Positions 8,090 to 16,824 of a stretch of 60,923 nt of DNA are shown one piece after another; within the stretch, counting starts at the first letter, position 1; every line of letters starts with the position of its first letter. The stretch is from the NCBI GenBank assembly GCA_015066385.1, contig SVOJ01000018.1, forward strand, positions 1 to 60,923. Reading direction: 5' to 3'. The position numbers and the translations under genes were made by a program. Origin of the DNA: Oscillospiraceae bacterium. GTDB taxonomy: Bacteria > Bacillota > Clostridia > Oscillospirales > Acutalibacteraceae. The notes below the pieces were generated by a model. That model did no database searches and had not been told where the DNA came from. It saw nothing but the letters and a program-made list of their open reading frames with translations.

Positions 8090-8641
8090 ATGAAACTCGT
8101 TCTTCTTTTCGGCAGCTTTGCCGTCGGCAAAATGACCGTCGGGCAGGAGCTTGCAAAAATAACCGATCTGACTCTTTTTCACAACCACATGACCATTGAA
8201 CCGGTACTCGATGTGTTCGGATACTACCACGGACGAGCCGTGCGCAGATTGCGGGATGTTTTCTTTGAAGAATTCGCCGACACCGGTGAAGAGGGTTTAA
8301 TTTTCACCTTTGCATGGGCATTCGACCAACAAAGTGATTGGGATTATGCAAAACATGTAACGGACATTTTTGCAAACAAGGGTGCAGATGTTTATTATGT
8401 GGAGCTTGTCGCCTCGCAGGACGTACGCCTTGTTCGCAACAAAAGCGAAAACAGACTTTTGCACAAGCCGAGCAAACACGACCTTGCATTTGCAGAACAG
8501 GATCTGCTGGATGCAGACAAAAAGTACCGTCTTGAAAGCTATGACGGAGAGATTCCGTTTGAGAATTACATAAAAATCGACAACACCGAGCTTGCCCCCG
8601 ATGTTGTCGCAAAAATGATCAAAGAAAGATTCAAATTGTAA
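8090..8641 (+). CDS. P-loop kinase (shikimate-kinase-like / AAA_33)
   Basis: A 183-residue protein. The Walker A loop GSFAVGKMTVGQ (~8-19) has the GKxT core. It is followed by HNHMTIEPV, a strand TFAWAFDQQSDWD (~70), and VYYVELVASQDVRLVRN with a lid-like Arg region (~100-110). The fold is that of small-molecule or nucleotide kinases; the substrate is unknown. ATG 8090 is chosen over GTG 8081 because GAGGTG lies 7 nt before it. Confidence 0.78.
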   Translation: MKLVLLFGSFAVGKMTVGQELAKITDLTLFHNHMTIEPVLDVFGYYHGRAVRRLRDVFFEEFADTGEEGLIFTFAWAFDQQSDWDYAKHVTDIFANKGADVYYVELVASQDVRLVRNKSENRLLHKPSKHDLAFAEQDLLDADKKYRLESYDGEIPFENYIKIDNTELAPDVVAKMIKERFKL

Positions 8642-8651
8642 GGTAACAAAT

Positions 8652-9497
8652 ATGGAAAACGAAAGAAAAGCACTTGTGCACTCATTTCTCGGAAAAACCG
8701 TACACATCAAAATCGACCGTCCGATCGGCTATGTGCATCAGAAAAACGGCTATTCCCTCACCTATCCGATCAATTACGGTTATATCCCCGCTGTGCTCGG
8801 CGGTGACGGTGAAGAACTCGATGTGTATCTGCTCGGCATTTCTGTCCCCGTCTGCGAATACACCGCCGAGGTCATCGGCATTGCGCATCGTCACAATGAT
8901 ATCGAAGACAAACTCCTTGCCGCACCGCACGGAATGGATTTTACAAAAGAAGAAGTTGAACAGGCCGTGCATTTTCAGGAGCAGTATTACGATACCGAAA
9001 TCGAACTGTTTGTACCGCCGTGTGAAATCATCCGTCAATACAACAAAATATATGCCGATCCGCCCGAACGGGTGCGTGTTTCGTGCCGTGCTTTTGTGAT
9101 TGATAAAGACAAACTTTTGCTTTCGCACGAAGTGAACAAAAATGTTTACATGAGCCCCGGCGGCGGTCTGGAAGACGGCGAAACACTCAGCGAATGCTGC
9201 AAAAGAGAAGTGCAGGAAGAAACGGGTTACATCGTGCGTGTACTTCATAAATTCCTTGTTGTGAATGAATACAGCTTTGAAACGCTGTATATAAGTCACT
9301 ATTTTCTTTGCGAAATCATCGGCAAAGGCGAAGCACATCTGACCGAAACCGAAATCGACCACGGCATCACCCCTGCATGGCTTTCTTTTGACAAAGCCCT
9401 GTCCGTGTTCGGAACCTATGAAAGCAAACAACTTGACCACAGAAGCCTGTATCTGCGGGAATTCACAACCATTCAAAAATATCTTGAACAAAAATAA
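8652..9497 (+). CDS. Inorganic pyrophosphatase-like domain fused to Nudix hydrolase
   Basis: A 281-residue two-domain protein. Residues ~8-125 resemble soluble family I pyrophosphatase: YPINYGYIPAVLGGDGEELD (~37) matches the YPxNYGYIP...DGDPLD signature with D-to-E at the second acidic position, and HNDIEDKLLAAP (~78) matches the DxxxDxK segment. Residues ~138-275 are Nudix, with the box GGGLEDGETLSECCK followed by REVQEETGY (~172-195), fitting GX5EX7REUXEEXGU. A Nudix enzyme acting on a nucleoside triphosphate releases PPi, which the first domain could hydrolyse; that coupling is inference. Confidence 0.85.
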   Translation: MENERKALVHSFLGKTVHIKIDRPIGYVHQKNGYSLTYPINYGYIPAVLGGDGEELDVYLLGISVPVCEYTAEVIGIAHRHNDIEDKLLAAPHGMDFTKEEVEQAVHFQEQYYDTEIELFVPPCEIIRQYNKIYADPPERVRVSCRAFVIDKDKLLLSHEVNKNVYMSPGGGLEDGETLSECCKREVQEETGYIVRVLHKFLVVNEYSFETLYISHYFLCEIIGKGEAHLTETEIDHGITPAWLSFDKALSVFGTYESKQLDHRSLYLREFTTIQKYLEQK

Positions 9498-9524
9498 ACG
9501 GAGGACCGAAATCCCCCGAAAAAC

Positions 9525-9830
9525 TTATTGCATAAGCCAAGTATAATCCTGACGGCAATCAAAAATATAATCCACACTGACAACATCGTCTGTTATGTGG
9601 TATATAGCAAGATATCTGTTGTCGATCAGCATTTTTCGGTAATAATTTCTGTCAAGTGCATCTATGTTGACATACGGATTTCTGCGAGGCATTTCAGACA
9701 AAGTACGCAAAGAATCCACAATTGTTTTCTTTGTCTTTTTGGCACTTGCCATGCTTACCTTTTTCAAAAAATCGACATGTTTTCCGAGATGCCTTTTTGC
9801 TCTGTCTGAAATAACAACTTTATACTTCAT
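9525..9830 (-). CDS. RelE/ParE-family toxin
   Basis: A 101-residue basic protein with the RelE/ParE pattern: KYKVVISDRAKRHLGKHVDFL at the start, a helix pair, then YYRKMLIDNRYLAIYHITDD and VDYIFDCRQDY at the end. Such toxins cleave mRNA on the ribosome (RelE) or poison gyrase (ParE); which applies here cannot be decided. It lies 6 nt downstream of its antitoxin and opposite to the surrounding operon. Confidence 0.85.
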   Translation of the reverse strand: MKYKVVISDRAKRHLGKHVDFLKKVSMASAKKTKKTIVDSLRTLSEMPRRNPYVNIDALDRNYYRKMLIDNRYLAIYHITDDVVSVDYIFDCRQDYTWLMQ

Positions 9831-9836
9831 AACTGT

Positions 9837-10100
9837 TTACTCCCCGATGATTTCATCCAGATAATCCGACAGTTCATCGAGCGTAACATCGGCAATGCCT
9901 GCCATTCTTTCGGATTCCACAGTCATCAGTTCTTCACGCAGTTTCAGCATTTTTTCACGGCGTTCAAAGGATTCAATGTCCATCACAACCAGATCGCCTT
10001 CGCCGTTTTTGGTCAGATACACAGGCTCACCCGTGCGTTTGCACAGTTCGGCAATTTCGTTGTAGTTATTTCTGATGGCGGCAGAGGGACGGATATTCAT
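9837..10100 (-). CDS. Phd/YefM-family antitoxin
   Basis: An 87-residue protein. The start (MNIRPSAAIRNNYNEI) and TGEPVYLTKNGEGDLVVMDIESFE (~24-47) are the DNA-binding Phd/YefM fold, and the acidic C-terminus (DELSDYLDEIIGE) is the expected toxin-wrapping tail. ATG 10100 follows AAGGAG at 9 nt and is preferred over an upstream TTG. It comes first in the toxin-antitoxin operon and probably autorepresses it. Confidence 0.88.
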   Translation of the reverse strand: MNIRPSAAIRNNYNEIAELCKRTGEPVYLTKNGEGDLVVMDIESFERREKMLKLREELMTVESERMAGIADVTLDELSDYLDEIIGE

Positions 10101-10135
10101 AAAACACAACTCCTTAATAGCAATATTATATCTTT

Positions 10136-10164
10136 ATTATACACAAATTATATCACAATGTCAA
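10136..10164 (-). promoter_or_regulatory. Promoter of the toxin-antitoxin operon
   Basis: On the minus strand TTGACA (10159-10164), 17-nt spacer, TATAAT (10136-10141): both boxes are consensus. It sits directly before the antitoxin. Confidence 0.85.
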
Positions 10165-10182
10165 CATAAAAAGGATATACAA

Positions 10183-10674
10183 ATGATTACATTTTCATTT
10201 CTCAACAAAAATGAGTTTCATCAAATCGCACCTGTCATTTTTTCAATTCTTGCGGACAATATGGGAAAAATTGCCCCGACGGGCAACACAAGGCAGGAAG
10301 ATTACCATTGCTGGTACAGCAGTGTCTGCGAGGGATTGAAAAAAGAGGAACGGCAGATGATTATGATTCAGGACGATGAAAAATTGGTCGGCTTTTTTCA
10401 GTATTTCACAAACACCGATACATTCAGAATGGAAGAAATTCAGTTTCACCCCGATTATCAGGGCAAAGGGTTATTCAGACCCTTGTGCGGCTTTGTCAAG
10501 CAGAAAATAAGGCAGGATCTTATTTTTGTGGATGCGTATGCAAACATACACAACGAAAAATCCATCGGCATTCTCACTAAAATGGGACTTCAGAACATCG
10601 GACTCAACAAAAACGGACGCAGTTTCCACTTCAAAGGCAACTTTGCAGATCTGAAAAAATGGTACGAAACATGA
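10183..10674 (+). CDS. GNAT family N-acetyltransferase
   Basis: A 163-residue protein. EIQFHPDYQGKGLFRPLCGFV (~85-105) contains the acetyl-CoA loop QGKGLF, and the C-terminal half has NIHNEKSIGILTKMGLQNIG, the usual Asn-helix-Gly pattern. The ATG at 10183 follows AAAGGAT; the upstream in-frame region overlaps the antitoxin promoter and is not coding. Its stop overlaps the start of the HExxH gene (ATGA). Confidence 0.87.
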   Translation: MITFSFLNKNEFHQIAPVIFSILADNMGKIAPTGNTRQEDYHCWYSSVCEGLKKEERQMIMIQDDEKLVGFFQYFTNTDTFRMEEIQFHPDYQGKGLFRPLCGFVKQKIRQDLIFVDAYANIHNEKSIGILTKMGLQNIGLNKNGRSFHFKGNFADLKKWYET

Positions 10675-11501
10675 AAATCATAAACACTTGTGAAGATATC
10701 AAAACCCTTTTTGCAGACGGCTTTCACTTGCAAACATGGCGGCAATATGCAGGTGCAATTTCAAAAGCCCTGCCCGAAAAATGCGAAAACGATGCAAAAG
10801 AATATGACTTTGAGAAGGATGTTCTGCCCGTTCTCAACAATGCGTTGCATACCGACAAAATCGATCTTGTAAGCAGAAGTTTTCAATCGGTAACAGACAG
10901 TTTGCAAGAAAATCTTAAAAAACTGTTCGACACAGAGCCGGATATCAACATCATTCTGTATTTGGGGCTTTGCAACGGTGCAGGCTGGGCAACTACGCTG
11001 GACGGCAAGGACACCGTTCTTCTCGGAATCGAGAAAATCATTGAGCTTGGCTGGGGCGACGAAACCAATATGCACGCCCTGATTCTGCACGAAATCGGTC
11101 ATCTGTGGCACAAGCACAACGGAAATCTGCATATTCCGGAATTTACCAAACGCAGAAAAGGAATCGCACAGCTTTACTGCGAGGGTGTTGCCATGGTTTG
11201 CGAGCATATTCTGTGCGGTGATAATGATTTTTATCATCAGGAAAAAAACGGCTGGCTCGATTGGTGTTATAAAAACGAGAACCAAATAAAAATAGAATAT
11301 CTCCGCCGTCTTGATAAAAAAGAAAGTGTTCAGGATTTCTTCGGAGATTGGTGTTCGTATAACGGACATTCGGATGTGGGCTATTTCCTCGGCTGCAGAT
11401 TTATCGAACATCTTATGAAAAAGCATTCATTAAAAGAAATTGCAAACATGTCCTATGGAAAATTAAACAAAGAATACAAAATTTTTGCAAAACAGGGGTG
11501 A
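10671..11501 (+). CDS. Predicted zinc-dependent protein with HExxH motif
   Basis: A 276-residue protein without signal peptide. ALILHEIGHLWHKHNG (~138) contains the HExxH zinc motif, and CEGVAMVCEHIL (~174) offers a downstream Glu as third ligand, the gluzincin layout seen in predicted Zn-proteases of the DUF2268 type. The family name is uncertain. It acts in the cytoplasm. It is translationally coupled to the preceding GNAT (4-nt overlap) and 3 nt ahead of the TIM-barrel gene. Confidence 0.7.
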   Translation: MKIINTCEDIKTLFADGFHLQTWRQYAGAISKALPEKCENDAKEYDFEKDVLPVLNNALHTDKIDLVSRSFQSVTDSLQENLKKLFDTEPDINIILYLGLCNGAGWATTLDGKDTVLLGIEKIIELGWGDETNMHALILHEIGHLWHKHNGNLHIPEFTKRRKGIAQLYCEGVAMVCEHILCGDNDFYHQEKNGWLDWCYKNENQIKIEYLRRLDKKESVQDFFGDWCSYNGHSDVGYFLGCRFIEHLMKKHSLKEIANMSYGKLNKEYKIFAKQG

Positions 11502-11504
11502 ACC

Positions 11505-12299
11505 ATGAATCTACATCACTTCGGCATGCCCACATTGATAGAAACAAACACACTCCCCAAATGTGCAAAGCTGTGTGCAGAATCAGGTCTTGATTTCGTT
11601 GAACTGAACATGAATCTGCCTGCATTTCAGCTTGATAAAATGGATGTCAACTATTTCAAAAGCATTGCGAAAAAGTACGGCATTTACTACACAATTCATC
11701 TTGACGAAAACCTGAATGTCTGTGATTTCAATCCTCATGTTGCAGAGGCTTACAAAAAAACTGTTGCAGAAACAATCGAAATTGCAAAACAGCTTGACAT
11801 AAAGGTTCTTAATATGCATTTGTCAAAAGGTGTGTATTTTACCTTACCTGACAGAAAAGTTTATCTTTTTTCGGAATACAAAGAGCAATATCTTGAAAGT
11901 ATTCTTGCTTTCAGAAATATGTGTGAAACCGCTGTTGGGGAAAATGATATTAAGATTTGCATTGAAAACTGTGACGGCTATACAGATTTTCAGAAAAAAG
12001 CCATTGAAATGCTTTTAGAATCAAAAGTGTTTGCGTTGACTTTCGATGTGGGACACAATCACGGCATCGGCGGAACAGATGAAGAATTTCTTATGCAACA
12101 CAAAAATCGCCTGCACCATATGCATCTGCACGATGCCAAAGACAGAAAAAATCACCTTGCACTCGGCACAGGTGAATTGCACATCAAAAAATATATCAAT
12201 CTTGCAAAAGAGCAAAACTGCAGAATCGTTTTAGAAACAAAAACCATTGACGGACTGAAACAGTCGGTAGCTTGGCTTGCAAATTCAACAGAGGATTAA
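11505..12299 (+). CDS. Sugar phosphate isomerase/epimerase-like TIM-barrel protein
   Basis: A 264-residue protein of the AP-endonuclease-2/xylose-isomerase-like superfamily. Metal ligands expected in this fold are visible in order: IHLDEN (~63), LNMHLSKG (~103), CIENCDG (~148), TFDVGHNHG (~178), HMHLHDAKD (~205) and VLETK (~244). It probably isomerises a sugar or polyol derivative; the substrate is unknown. GGGGTG precedes the ATG and the gene sits in the tightly packed island operon. Confidence 0.85.
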   Translation: MNLHHFGMPTLIETNTLPKCAKLCAESGLDFVELNMNLPAFQLDKMDVNYFKSIAKKYGIYYTIHLDENLNVCDFNPHVAEAYKKTVAETIEIAKQLDIKVLNMHLSKGVYFTLPDRKVYLFSEYKEQYLESILAFRNMCETAVGENDIKICIENCDGYTDFQKKAIEMLLESKVFALTFDVGHNHGIGGTDEEFLMQHKNRLHHMHLHDAKDRKNHLALGTGELHIKKYINLAKEQNCRIVLETKTIDGLKQSVAWLANSTED

Positions 12300-12306
12300 A
12301 CAAAAA

Positions 12307-12762
12307 ATGAAAAACTATGTTATTGAACCCCTCAAACCCGAGGAATACCACAAGTGTTCAAACATCTGGAACATGCAAACACAACCCCTTAGCCTTCAAT
12401 GGAAAGAAGAAATTGAATCAGGTAACCGACTTGTGTTTATTTATAAAATCAACGGTGAATTTATCGCCGAGGGGGCATTGGTTTTAGACACAGGCGATCC
12501 CGACTATACCATTCGCGGAAAACGGGTGTATGTTTCAAGGATGATCGTCAAAAAGGAATACCGCAATCGGGGCATCGGCAGTGAGATTCTTGCTTTCTTA
12601 ATAAACAAAGCACAAGAAATGGGTTTCAACGAAATGACAATCGGTGTAGACAAAAATAACACAACCGCATTGCACCTGTACAGAAAATTCGGCTTCACCG
12701 AAGTGCTGTTTGACGGCACGGATGAAAACGGAGAATATTATAAACTGATGAAGAGGATATAA
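12307..12762 (+). CDS. GNAT family N-acetyltransferase
   Basis: A 151-residue protein. VYVSRMIVKKEYRNRGIGSEILAF (~77-100) holds the acetyl-CoA loop RNRGIG, and GVDKNNTTALHLYRKFGFTEV (~118) is the typical C-terminal signature. ATG 12307 is chosen because the GNAT fold begins there and AGAGGA lies upstream. It is 2 nt before the next methyltransferase. Confidence 0.9.
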   Translation: MKNYVIEPLKPEEYHKCSNIWNMQTQPLSLQWKEEIESGNRLVFIYKINGEFIAEGALVLDTGDPDYTIRGKRVYVSRMIVKKEYRNRGIGSEILAFLINKAQEMGFNEMTIGVDKNNTTALHLYRKFGFTEVLFDGTDENGEYYKLMKRI

Positions 12763-12764
12763 TT

Positions 12765-13523
12765 ATGCTTGACTACACAAAAATCAATTCTTCAACATGG
12801 GATTTGTGGGCGGAAGACGGCTGTGCATGGACATTGCCCATAAGCCACGAAGAATACGAAAAAACAACCGTTGATAATTTTATAGTTTATCTCACACCTT
12901 GCATTGCTGTTCCGCACGAATGGTTCGGTGACTTAAAAGGAAAAAAGGTGTTAGGGCTTGCAAGCGGCGGCGGTCAGCAAATGCCCGTGCTTGCAAAACT
13001 CGGCGCAGAATGCACTGTGTTTGATTATTCCGAGAAACAACTCGAAGCAGAAAAAACGGTGTCCGAAAGAGAAGGCTACAACATTGAAATTATCAAGGGG
13101 GATATGTCAAAGACGCTCCCCTTTGAGGATGAAAGTTTTGACATTATTTTTCATCCCGTTTCAAATGTCTATGTGGAAGATGTTTATCATGTCTGGAATG
13201 AATGTTACCGTGTGCTGAAAAAAGGCGGCAGATTGCTTGCGGGACTTGATAACGGTATAGACTTCCTGTTTGAAGAAAATGACCCTTTGAAAGTGGTCAA
13301 TCCCCTGCCGTTCAATCCGCTGAAAATGCCGAAAGAAAGACGCGAGACAATGATTGCAAACGGCGACGGCATACAGTTCAGTCATACACTTGAAGAACAG
13401 ATCGGCGGTCAACTCAAAGCCGGATTTACACTTAAAGCATTATATGAAGACCGCGACCGCGAAGGCGGCAATGAAATCGGCAAATTTTATCCGCAATACA
13501 TAGCAACCTTGTCTGTAAAGTGA
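12765..13523 (+). CDS. Class I SAM-dependent methyltransferase
   Basis: A 252-residue protein. Motif I VLGLASGGGQQMPVLAKLGA (~62) is followed by the strand 2 acidic end CTVFDYSEKQL (~85), motif II LPFEDESFDIIFHP (~118) and motif III RVLKKGGRLLAGL (~150). The first ~50 residues include a Trp-rich SSTWDLWAEDGCAW segment common in methyltransferase relatives of this size. AAGAGGAT precedes the ATG. The substrate is unknown. Confidence 0.88.
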   Translation: MLDYTKINSSTWDLWAEDGCAWTLPISHEEYEKTTVDNFIVYLTPCIAVPHEWFGDLKGKKVLGLASGGGQQMPVLAKLGAECTVFDYSEKQLEAEKTVSEREGYNIEIIKGDMSKTLPFEDESFDIIFHPVSNVYVEDVYHVWNECYRVLKKGGRLLAGLDNGIDFLFEENDPLKVVNPLPFNPLKMPKERRETMIANGDGIQFSHTLEEQIGGQLKAGFTLKALYEDRDREGGNEIGKFYPQYIATLSVK

Positions 13524-13532
13524 GGGATTTTG

Positions 13533-15317
13533 ATGCTTCAAAGCAGTATTGTATTCAAAAACGGCATTCCGTGCTTGCAGATTGACGGCGCATTGCACGC
13601 ACCGCTTGCTTACACAACCTATTTTGAGGAACGCGGGGAATATTCCGATTTTGCAAAAAGCGGATATAAAATGTTCTTTGTGAATGTTTCTTTTACGGAT
13701 TTGCCAATTAACAATGTCACGGGCTTCACGCCGTTCAGAACAGGTGTTTTTGAAACGGACACACCCGATTATTCCGAATTTGACAGCACCGTAAAACGCA
13801 TTCTGAAAGACTGCCCCGATGCTTTTATTTTTCCGCGCATCAACATTGCCATGCCCCGCAAATGGATAGCCGAAAATGAAAAAGAAACCGTTGCAACACC
13901 GACAGGCAGGCGGGAATCGCTGTATTCCGACCGGTTCCGCCGTGACGGGGAAACATTATTAAAAACATTGGTTAACCACATCCGCAATGCCGATTATGCA
14001 GACCGCATTGCAGGCTATCAGCTTTGCGGCGGCAGCACGCAGGAATGGATTCACCATGACCTTGCGGGTTCTTTCTGTGAACAAAGCCTTGCACAGTTTC
14101 GCTCATGGATGCAAAACACTTACGGCGTTGCAGATGTGCCGACTTTGACAAGGGATGATTTCAACAAACCAGAATACATGGAAGCGGTCAGCCGTTTCGG
14201 GGAATTCAGTTGCCAAAAAAATGCCGAAACGGTGGAATACTTCTGCAAGGCACTCAAGGAACATATACACCATGCGCAAATCGTGGGCGTTTTTTACGGC
14301 TACAATGCCTTTGTACACGATTATCTGTGGGGCTTGCAGGGCTTGCGGTTTATTATTGATTCGCGGTATATCGACTTTTTCTCATCCCCATGTGCTTATG
14401 AACAAAACCGCAATTTCGGTGTGGATTGGGGTGACATGCTCCCGTCTGCTTCTTTGAAGCTGCACGACAAGCTGTATTTTGCGGAATGCGACATCAGAAC
14501 CCATCTGACACGCAGAATGCAGGACAACAGACCCGGGCTGTATTCTGACGAATTTTACGGCACGCACGATCAGAACGGCAACAAGACCGTATGGTGCGGT
14601 CCCGACACGGCGGAATTGTCCTTGTCTGCCCTGCGCAAGACCTTTGCACGGCAGGTCGTGAACGGCTCGGGGATCTGGTGGTTTGACATGTGGGGCGGCT
14701 GGTATCATGATTTCGACATCATGGCAGAGCTTACAAAAATGAAGCAGCTTGCGGAATCGGTCAGGGAGAATGACAATGACCGTTTTCCGTCTGCCGAAAC
14801 GGTTTTATTCATTGACGAAAAAGCATATCTGAACAATCCGCGGCACACAGACTATGTGCATCGGGTGAATCAGACAAGAGGTTCCATGGGCAACACGGGG
14901 ATTCCCTTTGACATCTGCATGACGGAAGATGCCGCAAGGGTGCTTCACAAATACAAAGCGGCAATCTTTACTGCTCCCCTGCCGTCGGACAGCGGCAAAA
15001 ATGCGGCCGCACTTTGCGAAGAAATGCACATTCCCGCTTTGCATCCGACAGAGGAACACCCGTCTTTCACAAAAACAGAACTTCGCGATTACCTTGTTTC
15101 GCACGGTGTACATTGCTATAATGAACAAGACAGTGTGATTTACTGCGGCAACGGATTTGTGGGAATTCATGTGACCAAAGACGGCGAAACACAGATTAAA
15201 CTGCCTGCAAAATACAAAGTCCGTCCCCTGTTCGGTGCGGATTTTGAAGAACATGAAACCGACTGCATAAAAATCTTTTTAGAAAAACATCAGACGGCGG
15301 TTTTTGAACTGCTTTGA
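13533..15317 (+). CDS. Glycoside-hydrolase-like protein (GH42/beta-galactosidase-like)
   Basis: A 594-residue protein without signal peptide. The early part (PLAYTTYFEERGEYSDFAKS) resembles beta-galactosidase-type TIM barrels that begin on the target-sugar side. GYQLCGGSTQEWIHHD (~167) could carry the acid/base Glu, and IWWFDMWGGWYHD (~385) lies where these enzymes line the sugar site. Residues ~420-560 look like the Rossmann-like trimerisation domain of GH42. Family assignment and activity are tentative. GAGGGA precedes ATG 13533. It overlaps no neighbour and follows the methyltransferase by 9 nt. Confidence 0.55.
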   Translation: MLQSSIVFKNGIPCLQIDGALHAPLAYTTYFEERGEYSDFAKSGYKMFFVNVSFTDLPINNVTGFTPFRTGVFETDTPDYSEFDSTVKRILKDCPDAFIFPRINIAMPRKWIAENEKETVATPTGRRESLYSDRFRRDGETLLKTLVNHIRNADYADRIAGYQLCGGSTQEWIHHDLAGSFCEQSLAQFRSWMQNTYGVADVPTLTRDDFNKPEYMEAVSRFGEFSCQKNAETVEYFCKALKEHIHHAQIVGVFYGYNAFVHDYLWGLQGLRFIIDSRYIDFFSSPCAYEQNRNFGVDWGDMLPSASLKLHDKLYFAECDIRTHLTRRMQDNRPGLYSDEFYGTHDQNGNKTVWCGPDTAELSLSALRKTFARQVVNGSGIWWFDMWGGWYHDFDIMAELTKMKQLAESVRENDNDRFPSAETVLFIDEKAYLNNPRHTDYVHRVNQTRGSMGNTGIPFDICMTEDAARVLHKYKAAIFTAPLPSDSGKNAAALCEEMHIPALHPTEEHPSFTKTELRDYLVSHGVHCYNEQDSVIYCGNGFVGIHVTKDGETQIKLPAKYKVRPLFGADFEEHETDCIKIFLEKHQTAVFELL

Positions 15318-15330
15318 CGAGGAAACAGAA

Positions 15331-16092
15331 ATGAATACATACTTAAAAAATCTGAATCGGATAGAGTTCGTTGTCACTGCTGCCTGCACGGGGCACTGCA
15401 AGCACTGTTCCCAAGGGGAGCACAAAACCAACGAGCATATTGACAAAGACCTCGCGGCTGATGTCGTGCACAAGATTGCACGGGAATACAACATCACCTC
15501 CGTTATGACCTTCGGCGGTGAGCCCTTGCTTTGTCCCGACACCGTCTGCGAGATTCACAAAGCCGCCAAAGAAATGGGCATTGCTCAACGGCAGCTTATC
15601 ACCAACGGCTTTTTCAGCAACAACCCCGACAAAATCACCCTTGTTGCCGATTGCCTGATTGAAAGCGGTGTCAATGAAATTCTGCTTTCTGTGGATGCTT
15701 TTCATCAGGAAACCATTCCGATTGCCCCCGTCATAACCTTTGCAAAAGCGGTGCAGCAATACCACACCGTGCAGTTGCAAGTGCATCCCGCATGGCTTGT
15801 GAGCACAGAAGACGACAATGCGTACAACATAAAAACAAGAGAAATTCTCAAACAATTCAACGATATCGGCATTGAAACTGCCGAGGGAAATGTGATTTTT
15901 CCGAGCGGAAATGCGTTGAAATATTTAAGCGAATATTTTGACTTGAGCAAAACGGACAAAAACCCGTATTGGGAAGATCCGACAGATGTAAGGGCAATCT
16001 GCTTCGGTGCAAACGGCGATATCCTCGGCAGTAATATTTACAAACAGGATATACGCGAAATTCTTTCCTCTTATACACCGAAAGGAAACTGA
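15331..16092 (+). CDS. Radical SAM protein
   Basis: A 253-residue protein. The cluster motif CTGHCKHCS (~19-27) is CxxxCxxC, and TFGGEPLL (~57) is the GGE-type SAM-binding strand. INEILLSVDAFHQ and the later HPAWL segment fit a short TIM barrel. Only the first three cysteines form a clear cluster; there is no SPASM tail. The reaction is unknown. ATG 15331 follows GAGGA. Confidence 0.85.
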   Translation: MNTYLKNLNRIEFVVTAACTGHCKHCSQGEHKTNEHIDKDLAADVVHKIAREYNITSVMTFGGEPLLCPDTVCEIHKAAKEMGIAQRQLITNGFFSNNPDKITLVADCLIESGVNEILLSVDAFHQETIPIAPVITFAKAVQQYHTVQLQVHPAWLVSTEDDNAYNIKTREILKQFNDIGIETAEGNVIFPSGNALKYLSEYFDLSKTDKNPYWEDPTDVRAICFGANGDILGSNIYKQDIREILSSYTPKGN

Positions 16093-16161
16093 CATGTTGA
16101 AAAAACAACAAACACTAATTGCGAGCTCTGTTTCAAAAAGAGCTATAAACAGGAGAAAATA

Positions 16162-16824
16162 ATGCTTGAAAAAATGAATGAGTTTTTTGATAAAAGATCA
16201 GACGGTTACGATGAGCATATGATGACAAACATCGAATCCGCAGATGTGTTTTATCCCTTTACCGCAAACTTATTACCAATGACCAACGGTGTAAAAATAC
16301 TTGACCTGGGCTGTGGAACAGGTCTGGAATTGGAATATTATTTCAAATGCAACCCTACGACAAAAATAACAGGTATTGATTTGACTGCATCCATGCTGAA
16401 TGCATTGAAAAACAAATTTCCCGAAAAAGATCTGACATTGATTTGCGGTTCCTATTTTGATGTTCCGTTTGAAGAAAACACTTTTGATGCTGCCGTTTCT
16501 GTTGAATCTCTGCACCATTTTACAAAGGAAGAAAAAATCCCGCTGTACACAAAACTCTGCAAAGCACTGAAAGACAACGGATATTTTATTCTTACCGATT
16601 ACTTCGCTTTATCCGATGAGAATGAACATACATTCAGAAACGAACTGCTCCGGCTCAAAAAAGAACAAGGCATTGATGATAATGAATTTTATCATTATGA
16701 CACCCCGTTGACTGTTGAACACGAAACCGAAGCATTGCTTGCAGCAGGTTTTTCTGACGTTGAGGTGCTGAATAAATGGGGTGCAACATTTACCTTGAAA
16801 GCGACTAAACAGGTGATAATATGA
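16162..16824 (+). CDS. Class I SAM-dependent methyltransferase
   Basis: A 220-residue protein. Motif I ILDLGCGTGLELEYY (~46), then ITGIDLTASML (~70), VPFEENTFDAAVSVESLHHF (~102) and LCKALKDNGYFILTDYF (~135) are textbook. The short 69-nt gap before it contains a weak hairpin (AGCTCT/AGAGCT) and AGGAG. The stop overlaps the next GNAT start (ATGA). The gene is more AT-rich than 12.3-16.1 kb. Confidence 0.9.
   Translation: MLEKMNEFFDKRSDGYDEHMMTNIESADVFYPFTANLLPMTNGVKILDLGCGTGLELEYYFKCNPTTKITGIDLTASMLNALKNKFPEKDLTLICGSYFDVPFEENTFDAAVSVESLHHFTKEEKIPLYTKLCKALKDNGYFILTDYFALSDENEHTFRNELLRLKKEQGIDDNEFYHYDTPLTVEHETEALLAAGFSDVEVLNKWGATFTLKATKQVII

Noticed and set aside
16093-16161. Short hairpin and 22-codon frame between the radical SAM and methyltransferase genes
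   Set aside because: The stem is only 6 bp with no T-run, and the frame lacks a ribosome site.
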